NCBI GenBank assembly: GCA_011947345.1
Contig: JAAVTG010000152.1
Location: forward strand, 1 to 64,000
DNA length: 64,000 bases
Direction of reading: 5' to 3'
Source: Phytophthora quininea
Lineage: Eukaryota > Oomycota > Peronosporomycetes > Peronosporales > Peronosporaceae
Shown: positions 43,195 through 53,865 of the stretch, in pieces
Numbering within the stretch: the first letter of the stretch is position 1
How the letters are laid out: every line of letters begins with the position of its first letter
Position numbers and translations under genes: made by a program
The notes under the pieces: model-generated
What the model was told of the DNA's origin: nothing
Database searches by the model: none
The model's input: the letters and a program-made list of their open reading frames with translations, nothing else

Positions 43195-44397
43195 TTAGAA
43201 CGAGTGATACTCCTCCACAAACTTGGCAAGCTGGTCGGCGATGGCCTTGCGGAATGGGGACGACGACGAGTTCAGCGCCGCATGCAGTGCCTTGCCGCCA
43301 GCAGACTGGTAGCGCGAGGGCACGACGGCCTCCACGTCATAATCGCCTCCGCAATCGGAGCTCAGATCCAGGAACCGCAGGTCGCCAGCAACGGAGCCCT
43401 CGAGCGTGACCCCGAGCGTAAAGGTAAAGTCGAAAATGTATCGTTTAGCGCCACGCACCACGGCAATGGATGCGTCGCCTTCGAGGTTCGACACCTCCAA
43501 CGACGCCACTTCGCCCTCGCCAGCGCCCAGTGGCGCCGAGATGCCCGACAAGATCTTCTTTAGCTTATCCTTAGCCCACGACGTCATGTCCTTCTCCTCG
43601 AACGTGTTGCCCTGGTTCCAGGCCGACCCACCGTCCACGCTCTTAATCTGGACCTTGTCCACATCCGCCACCTTCTTGGGCGCAATGTCGCCAATCAACT
43701 GCTTGGCCTCCTCCGTCAGCTCGTTGTTGAAGAACGTGGTCACTCGGCCATCCGCCAGCTTCTTGTATCCTCGCACATGGCCGACAATCTCCGTGTCGTC
43801 TTCCTCCATGGCAACGTCCTCGCTGGTCGACTTCTTCATACCAGTGTTGGCGGAGACAGACGCGCTCGGTTGCGAGTCGGCCATTTCCACCCGCGTCACA
43901 ACCTTCCTGGGTGCGGGGGCGGCCGCGGACTTCTCCTTTTTCGCCAGCTCCTGTACCGTGGTGTACAGCGTGTTCACCGACTTGTTGTTGCTCTCCAGAG
44001 CCTTGGCCTTATCCAGCGCTTTAAGTGCCGCCTTGTATCGCTCCAGCTTGACCAGCGCCTGCGCCTGGCGGAAGAATCCCTTGGCGTACGTGGCGTCCAG
44101 CGCCACACAGGCCTCTGCGTCCTCCAGCGCCAGCGCCGCCTTGCCCATGGAGCAACGCGCGGCTGAGCGGTTGGCGAAGAAGATGTGTTGGTTTTGCTGC
44201 GCATTGCTCTCGTTCACGGCGATGGCGCGCGAGTACAGCACCTCGGCCTCCTCCAACGCTTTCTGCTGGAAGGCGGCGTTGCCGCGGCGCTTGAGCTCGG
44301 CCACCAGGTTCTCCAGCTCGGTCGGGTCCGCTGGCACGGGTCCGTGCAGCACGTCCGAGTGGCGCGAGAAGGGCAGCGTTGCGTCGCCTCCGAACAT
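43195..44397 (-). CDS. TPR plus Aha1-N-domain protein (Hsp90 cochaperone)
   Basis: The intact 400-residue protein starts MFGGDATLPFSRHSDV. Three tetratricopeptide repeats span about 29-140 (RGNAAFQQKALEEAEVLYSR, FANRSAARCSMGKAALALED), a type that clamps the C-terminal EEVD of Hsp70/Hsp90. After a linker, residues about 248-385 match the N-terminal domain of Aha1 (SAWNQGNTFEEKDMTSWAK, LEGDASIAVVRGAKRYIFDF), the Hsp90 ATPase activator. Together this looks like a cochaperone that docks on Hsp90 at two places. The Aha1 NxNNWHW motif is only partly preserved (NQGN...), so activation ability is uncertain. No introns, no frame breaks. Confidence 0.85.
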   Translation of the reverse strand: MFGGDATLPFSRHSDVLHGPVPADPTELENLVAELKRRGNAAFQQKALEEAEVLYSRAIAVNESNAQQNQHIFFANRSAARCSMGKAALALEDAEACVALDATYAKGFFRQAQALVKLERYKAALKALDKAKALESNNKSVNTLYTTVQELAKKEKSAAAPAPRKVVTRVEMADSQPSASVSANTGMKKSTSEDVAMEEDDTEIVGHVRGYKKLADGRVTTFFNNELTEEAKQLIGDIAPKKVADVDKVQIKSVDGGSAWNQGNTFEEKDMTSWAKDKLKKILSGISAPLGAGEGEVASLEVSNLEGDASIAVVRGAKRYIFDFTFTLGVTLEGSVAGDLRFLDLSSDCGGDYDVEAVVPSRYQSAGGKALHAALNSSSSPFRKAIADQLAKFVEEYHSF

Positions 44398-44468
44398 CTT
44401 TGCGGCAATTTTGGAAGTGAGACCAAGCGTGCACTCCTTTAAGTTTTCCAGAATTTTCTATTCAAGAA

Positions 44469-44700
44469 ATATGTGACGTGTGATGGCTACATCTTGTCGG
44501 CACTTCCGGCGTCCAAATTGCTTTTGCCGCAGCCATGGAGCGATTCCCGCAGCCGATCTGTGCGTCTTAGGCATAGATTTAGGATGCTTTAGTGTCCACC
44601 AATATAAGTTGAATGGATCCACAACCTTGCCCACGAAAAATGGTCTGACAAACTCGAAGCCAAAAACTATGTGACGTGTGAACTGCATGGCTACATCTTG
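44469..44700. repeat. Imperfect direct repeat pair (~30 bp) 200 bp apart
   Basis: TATGTGACGTGTGA + TGGCTACATCTTG occurs at about 44470-44496 and again at 44668-44700, where six extra bases (ACTGCA) sit in the middle. The segment between has no coding signal. It may be a small insertion with its duplication or a local duplication. Confidence 0.4.
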
Positions 44701-44725
44701 GCGGTATGAACACTTGTACAGCCGT

Positions 44726-45812
44726 CTACTTCTTGCTGGTCTTCGCGCGTTTGGCAGGCCGCTGGTTCTCCTCCGCATTCTCCTCTCCCTCGCTAGCAGC
44801 CGCGAGCCTCCTCTTCTTGGCTGCCTCGATGCGAGCTGCTCGCCTCTGTGCCTCCTCCTCCGCCGCCTTCTTCTTGGCTGCTTCCTGCTCCTGCCAAATC
44901 GGCAGTTGGTTCTGATACTTGTGGGCGGCAATGTGCTTCTCAACGCTCTTGCGGTCGCGCGCGATGGCCGTCTCTGTCACGTTGCACCACACCAGGTCTT
45001 TCTTGGACTCGTCCGGGTGGACGGCAAACATCGGCGCGTACGACGCAATCGACCACTTGAGGTTGAGCGCCTTCTGGTACCGCTTGCCGGTAATGTACGT
45101 CTTAATCGTCTCGACATCAGCCTTCATCTCGTGGCCTGTCGTCGAGCAACGCACACGCGTCTCGCCAATGAACGACAAGTCGCTCTTGCTTTTAACCAAC
45201 CCTTCCACCGCTTTACGAGCGGCAGCAGCTGCCTTCTTTGACGGCTTCTCCTTCTTCTCAACAATGAATCCAGTTTTGGCGGGGATGGTTTGCTCCTGCT
45301 CTCTGGAGTAGCCTTCGGAGTCGACTTTTGAAGGTTTGCAGCAGGTGTAGAAGAAGGCGCTGTCTGCTTGGTCTTCTTCTCGTCCTTCGATACAATGCCC
45401 TGCTTTTTCCCCTGTTTCTTTCGCTGTGTTTTATCCGCATCAGGCTGCTGCTGCTTCCTCGTCGGCGTCGTCTTCTTCTCCACCGACGGCGTCTTCACTG
45501 CAGGCTCGGGCTGCGGTTGTCGCAGGGGCTCTTGCTCTTCTTGGCAGCAGCTGCCTCTGTGTCTTTCTTGGGCGTCGTCTTCTTGGGCGATTTGGTTGCA
45601 TGAGACGCGGTGGGCGTCGGCATTTCTTTGCCGCCCAGCGACGCCAGCACCATGGTCTCGCCGTTCGTCGGGTGCTCTTCCATGAACTTGACGGCGTGGC
45701 CGATGATCACGTCGGAGCGGGAGTTGCCGCGGCACAACTGCAAGTCCTTGGCCAGCGCCTGCAGCTCTCGACGAGACGCACCCTCCAGTGCAGTAGCGGC
45801 AGCTTCTCCCAT
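44726..45812 (-). CDS. SURF2-like protein with SAP-like N-terminus (frameshifted)
   Basis: The C-terminal part (FIGETRVRCSTTGHEMKADV, TYITGKRYQKALNLKWS, then a coiled Lys/Glu/Arg-rich tail) resembles Surfeit locus protein 2. The N-terminal part from ATG 45812 (MGEAAATALEGASRRELQAL) has a SAP-like helix pair (LAKDLQLCRGNSRSDVIIGHAV). Between them is a long low-complexity Lys/Pro/Thr/Ser linker. Changes of frame near 45510, 45280 and 45215 interrupt it, each consistent with missing single bases. SURF2 function is poorly known (nucleolar, ribosome-related in animals). The frame is open farther upstream to 46019, so the start is uncertain. Confidence 0.5.
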
Positions 45813-46372
45813 CGTGCCCGGACCGATATGTACACGTTGCGCGCCACGGCTCACTTTGCGGTTGTGGCGGCCATCCGTTTTCCGCTCGCAAATCTGAATC
45901 TGATTCAGTCGGATCGCATTGGATGAAAGCATTGTCTTGGTATTTGTATCCAGATGGCTACACTGAGCTGTTGAAGTGCTAGTTGCCGCACTGGAGCTGC
46001 TGTCCGACGAGTTCTCCATTCTGCGATGCCTACGACACAGAACCTGCCGAGCTGAGTTTTGTCGCGCCGACAGCGAACTTGGTCTTTGATCGTTGCAGTC
46101 ATCGACAGCAACACGCAGAGCAGGTACACGATGCGGCGGGCTTCACAGGCACCACCACCAAACGATTGCTGCTTTCCCATCGCCGCATTAACTGAGCTCA
46201 CTACCATTTTGCCACGCTTCCCATATGGGGTCCGTTGTGTTAAACAGCTTCAACTTGCAAAGCTCGGTCGGCGTCACGCGACACCAGTTTGTGGCGGTAC
46301 CTCTTCGAGTCGACTCATCAGTCTGCTGCCTGCGTCACTCTGCAATCCTCTTCCTGGAGCGCACACCTCGCC
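45813..46372. other. Divergent promoter region (SURF2-like / dehydrogenase 1)
   Basis: The two flanking genes are transcribed away from each other, so both promoters should lie here. Short frames are open on both strands but show no known domain. Confidence 0.4.
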
Positions 46373-47592
46373 ATGCTGACTGCGCTGCGCCAAATCAGCC
46401 TCCTGAGTATGCGCGTCGCTTCCCGCTCCATGACGTCCTCCGCCCGCGACCGCCCACTGCGCGTTGGGATCATTGGTGCTGGACGCATCGGCCAAGTCCA
46501 CGCCAAGGCCATCCAGCGCACGAGCGCCGTGATGCACACGATCCAGCTGCCATACCGAGTGCGTTAGAGGTAATCTTTGCAACAAGCGAGAGACTGACAC
46601 GGAGTTGAGGTCTGCAGGAGAGCGAGCCGGGTCGCGCAGAGAGGATGGCCAAGAAGTTTGGCATCGCTAACTGGACGAATGATCCGTCGGAAGTCTTCCG
46701 CGACCCGGAGATCGACGCCGTCGTCATCTGCTCCCCGACGGACAAGCACGCCGAGCAGATCATCGAGGCCGCCAGCTACAAGAAGCAGATTTTCTGCGAG
46801 AAGCCCGTGGATCTGAGCTTGGAGGTGGTCAACAAGGCCATCAAGGCGGTAAGAATGTAGTCACGTGAATGCTTTACAGGTGAGAATAAGTGTGCGATTG
46901 ACTCATGTTTTCTGTAGGTAGATGATGCTGGTGTAAAGCTCATGGTCGGGTTCAATCGTCGCTACGACGCCAACTTTGCGCGCGTCAAGCAGGCTATCGA
47001 CAACGGCGAGATCGGCAAAGTCAGCATGCTCCGAATCACTAGCCGCGACCCTGGCGCTCCGCCCATCGAGTACGTCAAACGCTCCGGAGGCTTGTTCCGT
47101 GACATGACCATCCACGATTTCGACATGGCGCGATTCCTCGTGGGAGACGAAGTGGACGAGGTGTACACCATGGCACAGAGCATCAACCCCGACATCGCAG
47201 CGGCCGGAGACATCGACACGGCAGTGGTGCTGCTCAAGTTCTGCAACGGTGTGATCTGCTACGTCGAGAACAGCCGCGAGGCTGCGTACGGCTACGACCA
47301 GCGCGTGGAGGCGTTGGGGTCGAAGGGCTCGGTAGCTTGCGATAACAAACACGCGAACCAGGTGGTGGTGTCGACGGGCGAGTGTACGCCGCGACTCACC
47401 GCTTCAATTCTTCCTGGAACGCTACATGGACGCTTACGTGGCGGAGATGGAGGCTTTCATCCGAGTGTGCACGGAGGGGCTGCTGTCCCCGCTGGCGGTG
47501 ACGATGGTCGTGAGGCGTTGTTGCTGGCTCTGGCTGCGAACAAGTCGCTGGCTGAGAACCGGCCAGTCAAACTTGATGAGCTTCGAGGTTGA
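46373..47592 (+). CDS. Gfo/Idh/MocA-family dehydrogenase (inositol-2-dehydrogenase-like), copy 1
   Basis: Residues 1-28 (MLTALRQISLLSMRVASRSM) are rich in Arg/Ser/Leu with no acids, a likely mitochondrial presequence. The Rossmann fold follows (RVGIIGAGRIGQVHA), then DAVVICSPTDKHAE, the catalytic-region motif FCEKPVDLS and LMVGFNRRYDANFA. The family oxidises inositols or sugars with NAD(P). Exons are 46373-46558, 46618-46848 and 46918-47592, with introns of 58 and 69 nt. In exon 3 two breaks occur, near 47380 and at the G run 47476-47479; between them the frame reads FFLERYMDAYVAEMEAFIRV, then returns to LALAANKSLAENRPV. Exon 3 is about 99% identical to that of copy 2 (50925-52069). Substrate is not known. 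Confidence 0.8.
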
Positions 47593-47641
47593 TTCACTTG
47601 ACTAAATGACTAGAAGTTGCGCTCTTGCGTAGCATCCACAG

Positions 47642-50600
47642 CTACGAAGCAAGCCCTTCAAAGGAATTACTCGATAGTCGTTTAACCATACGCCGGATTC
47701 GTGCTGTCGGGTCCTCAGCCGGCTTTTCATTCTCAATGACAGCGTCGTTGTCCAGTGGATCAGTACGAGCTTCTTGAATCAACAGATCCAGGTCCACTTC
47801 CTGTCCTGACGGAGTCGTACCATCCAACGGAGAATCGAATACATCGCTCGCAGCTGAAGTTGCCCTAGTCTCCAGGTTTTGAACGAGAAGTTCCGTCAGA
47901 AGACTTCGCGAGCTTCGAGTTGCCGCCGATTTTACCGCACTTGCTTCTTCACTATCCTTTCCGGGGCGAGTGATGAAAAGAGATAATCACTGTCAGATAC
48001 TTTGTGCTGCACCACCAAACGAGAAGCCAAAATCGCAGCGATCTCTTTCTCGCCCGAGGCTTCAAGAACAACTTCCTCGTCTTCGTATGGGAGTAAAGCG
48101 ATAGTCCCAAACAGGTGAAAGTAAGCCACGCGCGGGACTTGGTCCGGTGCAGTGCTCGGAGATACTTGAATCTGCAGAATTGGCGGGTCTTTCGATACAC
48201 GCAAAACCACATCCACGTCGCCTTGATCATCTTTGCTGCGTCCCTCGCAATGGACAACCATGGTGTGATGTGGCTCCACAATTTGCATCTTGTATTGCGT
48301 GGCTTCCGTCACGAGCAGAAATGTCGGCTCCTCTAGCGGAGCTAGTCCGGACAGGAGAAGCCTACGATCAGTTGGAGCCCAGCTACTACCGAGAGCTTCG
48401 TAATTCTTACGCACGAGGTAACCGCGGTATCGTGCCTTGATCTTCCCAATTGCGAGTTTCTTCCGAATGAACTCCCGACGTGCTAAGAAACCCTTCGAGC
48501 ACGTTTGGATTACCACGACTGCAGCCTCCGCATTTGGCGCGGCCTTGTTTTCAGCTCCATCCTCATCATGCCCACGCTCATTGACAAATGATAAGCGGCT
48601 ACGGTTCCCAGATGCAGTCGCAGGCTCATCGTCGCCGCTCGTGTCACCGTCACTATCGTTATCGCTGCTATCGCTGTCTCTGGTGCCGCTACTGTCAGCA
48701 TCCGCATCACTATTCCTCTCTCCGTCCATAACAAGTTTCTGTTTTGCCTTGTTCTTCCGTATCTTCTTCAACTTCTTTTAAACCCGTCGATCTCACGCTG
48801 TGCAGCGGCAAGTTCTTCCAACAAATATGATTCCCGAGCTGTCAACACCATAGCGGAAGCACTGACGCTACCGCTGCGACTGCGTCGTCGTGACTCTTTC
48901 AGGGCTCTCACCTCCTCCATGGACTGCACGACGATTTTCTGATAGCGGTTCACTTCAGCGCTAAGAGCAATACTCTTGCGACGTAGTAGTTCTTTTTCCA
49001 CGTCTGGTACAGAACCGACAAGACCGACAATACTCGGTCGTTTCGAAGAGCTTCGTAGTGGAGTAGTTGGGGGAATGGGCCGTGATGTAGTGGGAGAAGG
49101 GATAGAAATTGACACACTGGACCCCTCGCGTTCCATTGTACGAGGTCCCACCACAGGACTCGCCGGCACAACCGCTATTTCCACTGGAGGCGGATCTGAT
49201 GCAGGCATGAGTGCTGGTACAGTCGGAAGAATTGATTTCTCGAGAGTCTCGTCCTGCACTTCAGGTACCAAGTTCGTCATAGCCAACGCCACAGCAGGGG
49301 ATGGTAGCGATAGACTTTCAAGAGCGTCAAGCTCGCGCTCTTGGCTTAGACGTGCAAGCGCTGTCTCCGCGTCGTGCAAAATTGCATCCTGTCGCTCTTG
49401 ACGTTCTTTACCGAGCGCCAAGAGCGCCTCCAGTTCGTGTATACGCCCCTGGGCCTCGATCAGATCAGCAGCACCGAATTCGCCAATATTAACACTCGCA
49501 TTATGGTGCAACAGCATGGTTCCTTTTCGTTCGCTGAGCTCTCCGGGAGACAGCTGGCGTTCTCGCTGAAGTAGGCGCAGTGATACTTCCAGATCTTTCA
49601 CCTTGTCACGTAATTTCTGCTTCTCCTCTTGATGGCGCGCCAGTTTCAATTCGTACTCTGTGCGTAAGGCATGCACGGCTTGTTCTCTAGTAGCGCGCAA
49701 CGTAGCGGCCTCACCTTCTTTCCACTCGCGAAACTTGTGCCGCGTCTCAGCTAAAGCACACACCAATCGTTGTCTTTCCGACTGGGAGGTTTGTATGATT
49801 CCTGCTGTGTGGCGTGCTTCATGAGCTGCACTTACTCGAGTTTGGGCTAATCGAGCGTGAAGACGCTCGACATCCGCCTGGGAAGATCGAAGCGCAGCCT
49901 CCGCTGCGTCCAACTGGCTTGCATGCGATCGTCGCACCACCTCCAGTCTCTGGAAGAGCGCCACCTGACGCGTTTTCTCCTCGATCACCTGCTCTCGCAT
50001 CGTCTCGTAGTCTTGCTGCCACCGCGCTAATTCTTCCCGAAGTTCGTGCAGCTTTACCTCTCGCACCGACAGTTGTAAGTAGTCCACTTCAACCTGCCGA
50101 TCCAATAGCGCCACTTGAGCGCTCTCCTCTGCATTTGCTCTCTCAGAAAATTGCAACAGAGGTCGCTCCTTCACTCTAGGCTTTAGTGGCGAGTCACGCA
50201 GCTGTGGAGCCAGCCGAACAGCCTGCCGCTTGCTCGGACTCGTCTTCGTTGCAGGAGGCATGACCGTTCTTGTGGATTGGGCGCTGTCTCTGCACTTTGT
50301 GCGTTTCACCCGCGCCAGCTCCGCCTGCAGCAGCTCCACCGTTGCGTTGATCTGCTCGTCGGCTGCCAGACGCGTCCGCTTCAGCGCTTTCTCCTCAAGC
50401 CACGCAGTCGCCTGGTCGCTTCTAATGCCGCCTCTCGTCGCTGCGCGCCGTCACTCTGGCTCAGACTCTCGACCAGCACCGCGTGCAGCACCTCAAGCGC
50501 GTCCGGCAGCGGCACTTCGTCGTCCAGCTCACCCTCACCATCGTTTGACGATGTATCTTCCGCTGCTTGGGCGGTCAGCGGCTCGTTCTGCTCCTCCAGC

Positions 50601-50746
50601 GGTGCCAACGTCACTGGAGACACTCGGGGCGTCGACCAGGCCGCGCGCTTGGCTACGTTGGGGCTGGCATGGCGCTGTCCACCAGCAGCACTGGGCGGCG
50701 CACTCAGTGCCGGCAGCGCCACTGGCAACGACGCTCCTCGCTGCAT
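47642..50746 (-). CDS. Large coiled-coil protein with IQ-like motifs
   Basis: After joining three frames at single missing bases (near 50402, the T run 48776-48779 and near 47945) this is one gene of about 1,030 residues starting MQRGASLPVALPAL. Residues about 90-420 are long coiled coil (QVALLDRQVEVDYLQLSVRE to LRATREQAVHALRTEYELKL). A Pro/Ser-rich linker and another short coil follow. An IQ-like pair sits at about 780-830 (VVVIQTCSKGFLARREFIRK, IGKIKARYRGYLVRKNY), suggesting calmodulin or centrin binding. The C-terminal domain is unrecognised. A cytoskeletal or basal-body role is only a guess from coiled coil plus IQ. It lies 178 bp head-to-head with dehydrogenase copy 2. Confidence 0.65.
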
Positions 50747-50924
50747 GGCGACAGCCAGATGGTTGCAGCCTCCATGTTGCCTTCGACGCCGCCAGGAATA
50801 GCTCCGCGCGGCTAAAAATAGCTTCAAGGGGGCCATAAACAAGCGATTCGATCGTCTCGTCGTTCTGACGCAGCGTCCATTTGCTCGACGAGCACTTCGC
50901 GACTCCCCGCCCGCTCCGCTCGAC

Positions 50925-52069
50925 ATGCTCAATTCGCACCTGTCCAAGCCGCTGCGCGTCGGCCTCATCGGCGGCGGCCGCATCGGCAAAGTGCACGCGC
51001 AGAGCCTGCAGCGCGCTGGCGCCACCATCTCCATGGTAGGGAAGTCGTGAGGCTTACGGTAGTTGCCTTTCCTGACGGACGCGTTGGCGCACAGATCGCA
51101 GACCCCGTGGGGACGTGGCCCAGACGGTGGCGACCCACTTTAACATCCCCAAGTGGACCCACGACGCGTCCGAGATCTTCCGCGACCCGGAGATCGACGC
51201 CGTCGTCATCTGCTCCCGACGGACAAGCACGCCGAGCAGATCATCGAGGCCGCCAGCTACAAGAAGCAGATTTTCTGCGAGAAGCCCGTGGATCTAAGCG
51301 TCGAAGTGGTCAACAAGGCCATCAAGGCGGTACGTCAACGTTTGGTATTGTGCACAATACCCAGGATCACTCGTGACTAACTTTACGATCGTTTCAGACG
51401 GACGATGCTGGTGTAAAGCTCATGGTCGGGTTCAATCGTCGCTACGACGCCAACTTTGCGCGCGTCAAGCAGGCTATCGACAACGGCGAGATCGGCAAAG
51501 TCAGCATGCTCCGAATCACTAGCCGCGACCCTGGCGCTCCGCCCATCGAGTACGTCAAACGCTCCGGAGGCTTGTTCCGTGACATGACCATCCACGATTT
51601 CGACATGGCGCGATTCCTCGTGGGAGACGAAGTGGACGAGGTGTACACCATGGCACAGAGCATCAACCCCGACATCGCAGCGGCCGGAGACATCGACACG
51701 GCAGTGGTGCTGCTCAAGTTCCGCAACGGTGTGATCTGCTACGTCGAGAACAGCCGCGAGGCTGCGTACGGCTACGACCAGCGCGTGGAGGCGTTGGGGT
51801 CGAAGGGCTCGGTAGCTTGCGATAACAAACACGCGAACCAGGTGGTGGTGTCGACGGGCGAGTGTGCGCCGCGACTTGCCGCTTCATTTCTTCCTGGAAC
51901 GCTACATGGACGCTTACGTGGCGGAGATGGAGGCTTTCATCCGAGTGTGCACGGAGGGGCTGCTGTCCCCGCTGGCGGTGACGATGGTCGTGAGGCGTTG
52001 TTGCTGGCTCTGGCTGCGAACAAGTCGCTGGCTGAGAACCGGCCAGTCAGAGTGGCCGAGCTAAGATAG
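50925..52069 (+). CDS. Gfo/Idh/MocA-family dehydrogenase (inositol-2-dehydrogenase-like), copy 2
   Basis: It starts MLNSHLSKPLRVGLIGGGRI with the NAD-binding glycine motif almost at the N-terminus, so no targeting presequence; a cytosolic enzyme is expected, in contrast with copy 1. Exons are 50925-51035, 51095-51329 and 51398-52069, with introns of 59 and 68 nt unrelated to those of copy 1. Exons 2 and 3 hold the same motifs (ICSxTDKHAEQIIEAASYKK, FCEKPVDLS, LMVGFNRRYDANFA). A C is missing at 51215-51217 (CCC versus CCCC in copy 1) and another at 51102-51105, and the two exon 3 breaks seen in copy 1 recur at the same places. The gene ends VAELR. Confidence 0.8.
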
Positions 52070-52246
52070 GTCCCGGCAGCATCACACTTGTTGGTTGACC
52101 TTTTAGAGATGCTACAGCGTTGGCTTTTGTTGAGTGAGCAGGAGTGTATAAACAAACAAGATGGACATACAGACAACGAAAGCACACGCGATGTGTTTCT
52201 TGTGTCCTAAGGTTAGTCACAGTACCTTTGACTCGCGTTATCGCAT

Positions 52247-53397
52247 CTAAAACACAATCGTGTCGAGCATTGCACCCAGGCATTGAACTGTGTTGAGAGC
52301 CATCAGATCGTAGACATCGTTCTCCAAATGCTTTTTCGGGTCCAGCTTGCCGACATTCAGCACCTCGAGCTCCTCGGGGTCTTCTCTTCCTCTTCCTGAA
52401 CCCGCTTGTTGTACTGCTCCGTGAGATCCAGCATGGTCTACAAAAAATCGGCTTAGCTTACCGTATCGTTTTAATCAGCATGATGAGCATCCCCACACAC
52501 CTTGACAGTCGTCTCGTTTTCCAACGAGTGGTCCTCGAACTTCGTAAGCACCAGACCGTCACTCCACGTCTTCTTGTGTAAGTTCATGAGCATCTGCTCC
52601 TCAAGCTCATTCTTGCGGTAGTCGATGGCGATTGAGTAGTAGTGGCGGTTAAGACCATGGATCAGCGCCTGCAAATTCGCCACCAAACACAACAAAAACG
52701 TATCCGTAAGTATTTTTGATAGCCCTTCGACCACAGCCACCTGCCCCAACCTGGATGGACGGCTTGTTCAAGTGACCGATGTTAGACGTCGTTTGTCGCG
52801 GCTCCTGGCCCATCATCATGAGCTGCGGGTTGATGAGACGGAAGGCGTCGATCACCACTTTGCCCTTGACAGACTGGATGGGGTCCACCACCACAGCCAC
52901 GGCGCGCGGGTTCAAGGCCTCAAAGCTCTGCTGCGTGTTGATGTCCACGCCAGACAGCCAGCAGCCGAACCCAGGGTGCGAGTGGTACCAGCCCACGACC
53001 ATCTCGGCTCTTCCTGTCTGCTTGAGCATCTCCAGCATCTTCATCTGGAACACGGGGTCCACCGCCTCCACACTCACGCCAGTGCCGCTCTGCGGCATGG
53101 CGAACACGTCGATGCAGTTCACCGTGTAGTCGTCCACGAACTCACCGAGCATCAGCCCCATCACCTCCATGGGGACACCAGCACGACCTAACCGAAGCAC
53201 AGCAGCAAATACATTAGCAAAGGATGCTGTCGCGAGTTGCATGACAGACGAGATCTTGCCATGTTTCAGCATCTTGAGCAGCGCCAGCGACGAGATGTGC
53301 ACCTTCTCGGCTGTGTCCACGAGCGGGCCGTCGGCTCCAGGGCCGCCCTGTCCAGGAGTCCCGGGAGATTGCCAAACAGACGCTGCAGCCGATCCAT
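52247..53397 (-). CDS. RPN11: 26S proteasome regulatory subunit RPN11 (PSMD14), JAMM deubiquitinase
   Basis: RPN11 removes ubiquitin chains from substrates at the proteasome lid. The start [13 protein letters not shown] is at 53397. The MPN domain carries [20 protein letters not shown] and the full JAMM zinc motif [16 protein letters not shown]. The C-terminus ends [16 protein letters not shown]. Exons are 53397-53260, 53187-52751, 52668-52501 and 52437-52247. The first intron (53259-53188) must be removed to give the invariant [14 protein letters not shown] and uses a GC donor (GC-AG); the others are GT-AG. Single bases are missing near 53375 and 52386. Because this protein is essential and otherwise perfect, those are almost certainly sequence errors. 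Confidence 0.95.
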
Positions 53398-53514
53398 GCT
53401 CTTGAAGCTTCTTGCCGTGGGGACGAAGATCGATGATGTGGGGCTTTATCGCGACTTCTCTAAAATAGCAAAGGTATCCATAGTTCCTATTGGCTGAAAA
53501 TACACTCAAATTCG

Positions 53515-53775
53515 GTGATTGGATATAAAGAATACTATATTTACAGAACATACGCTAGATTGTCAGTGCGGAAAACATGGAGACGCCTCCGAGAGAAGAA
53601 GTCGCGCACGCCGAGCTCCAAGCAGCTGCACGCGCGGATCAAGCGTCAGATGGAGAGCGAGATGGACGTGGAAGGAGGAAACCCGGAGATGGAGCGCATG
53701 GGCGACGAGGCGCCGGTGCACACGGCCATGATCAAGCCGCTTGAGGACGACTTTGACGACGACGATCTGCACTGA
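53515..53775 (+). CDS. Small hypothetical protein with acidic tail (start uncertain)
   Basis: The frame ending at 53775 reads [36 protein letters not shown] and finishes with the acidic [15 protein letters not shown]. The codon usage and basic-to-acidic layout look genuine. No in-frame ATG lies in a good position before MESEMDV; an ATG at 53577 is in another frame, so a frame error or short upstream exon may be involved. No family recognised. It is divergent from RPN11 with about 120-180 bp between. Confidence 0.35.
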   Translation: MIGYKEYYIYRTYARLSVRKTWRRLREKKSRTPSSKQLHARIKRQMESEMDVEGGNPEMERMGDEAPVHTAMIKPLEDDFDDDDLH

Positions 53776-53865
53776 GTGCCGCGGAGCATGAAAGCATCCA
53801 AATAGTTACTTTGGAAAGGAGATATAACTTTGACAACAGCTACCGTCAACGATTCCTCTCTTTGT

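Noticed and set aside
45905..46207. Minus-strand extension as a longer N-terminus of the SURF2-like gene
   Set aside because: The codons differ from the gene body, and the ATG at 45812 opens the SAP-like helix directly.
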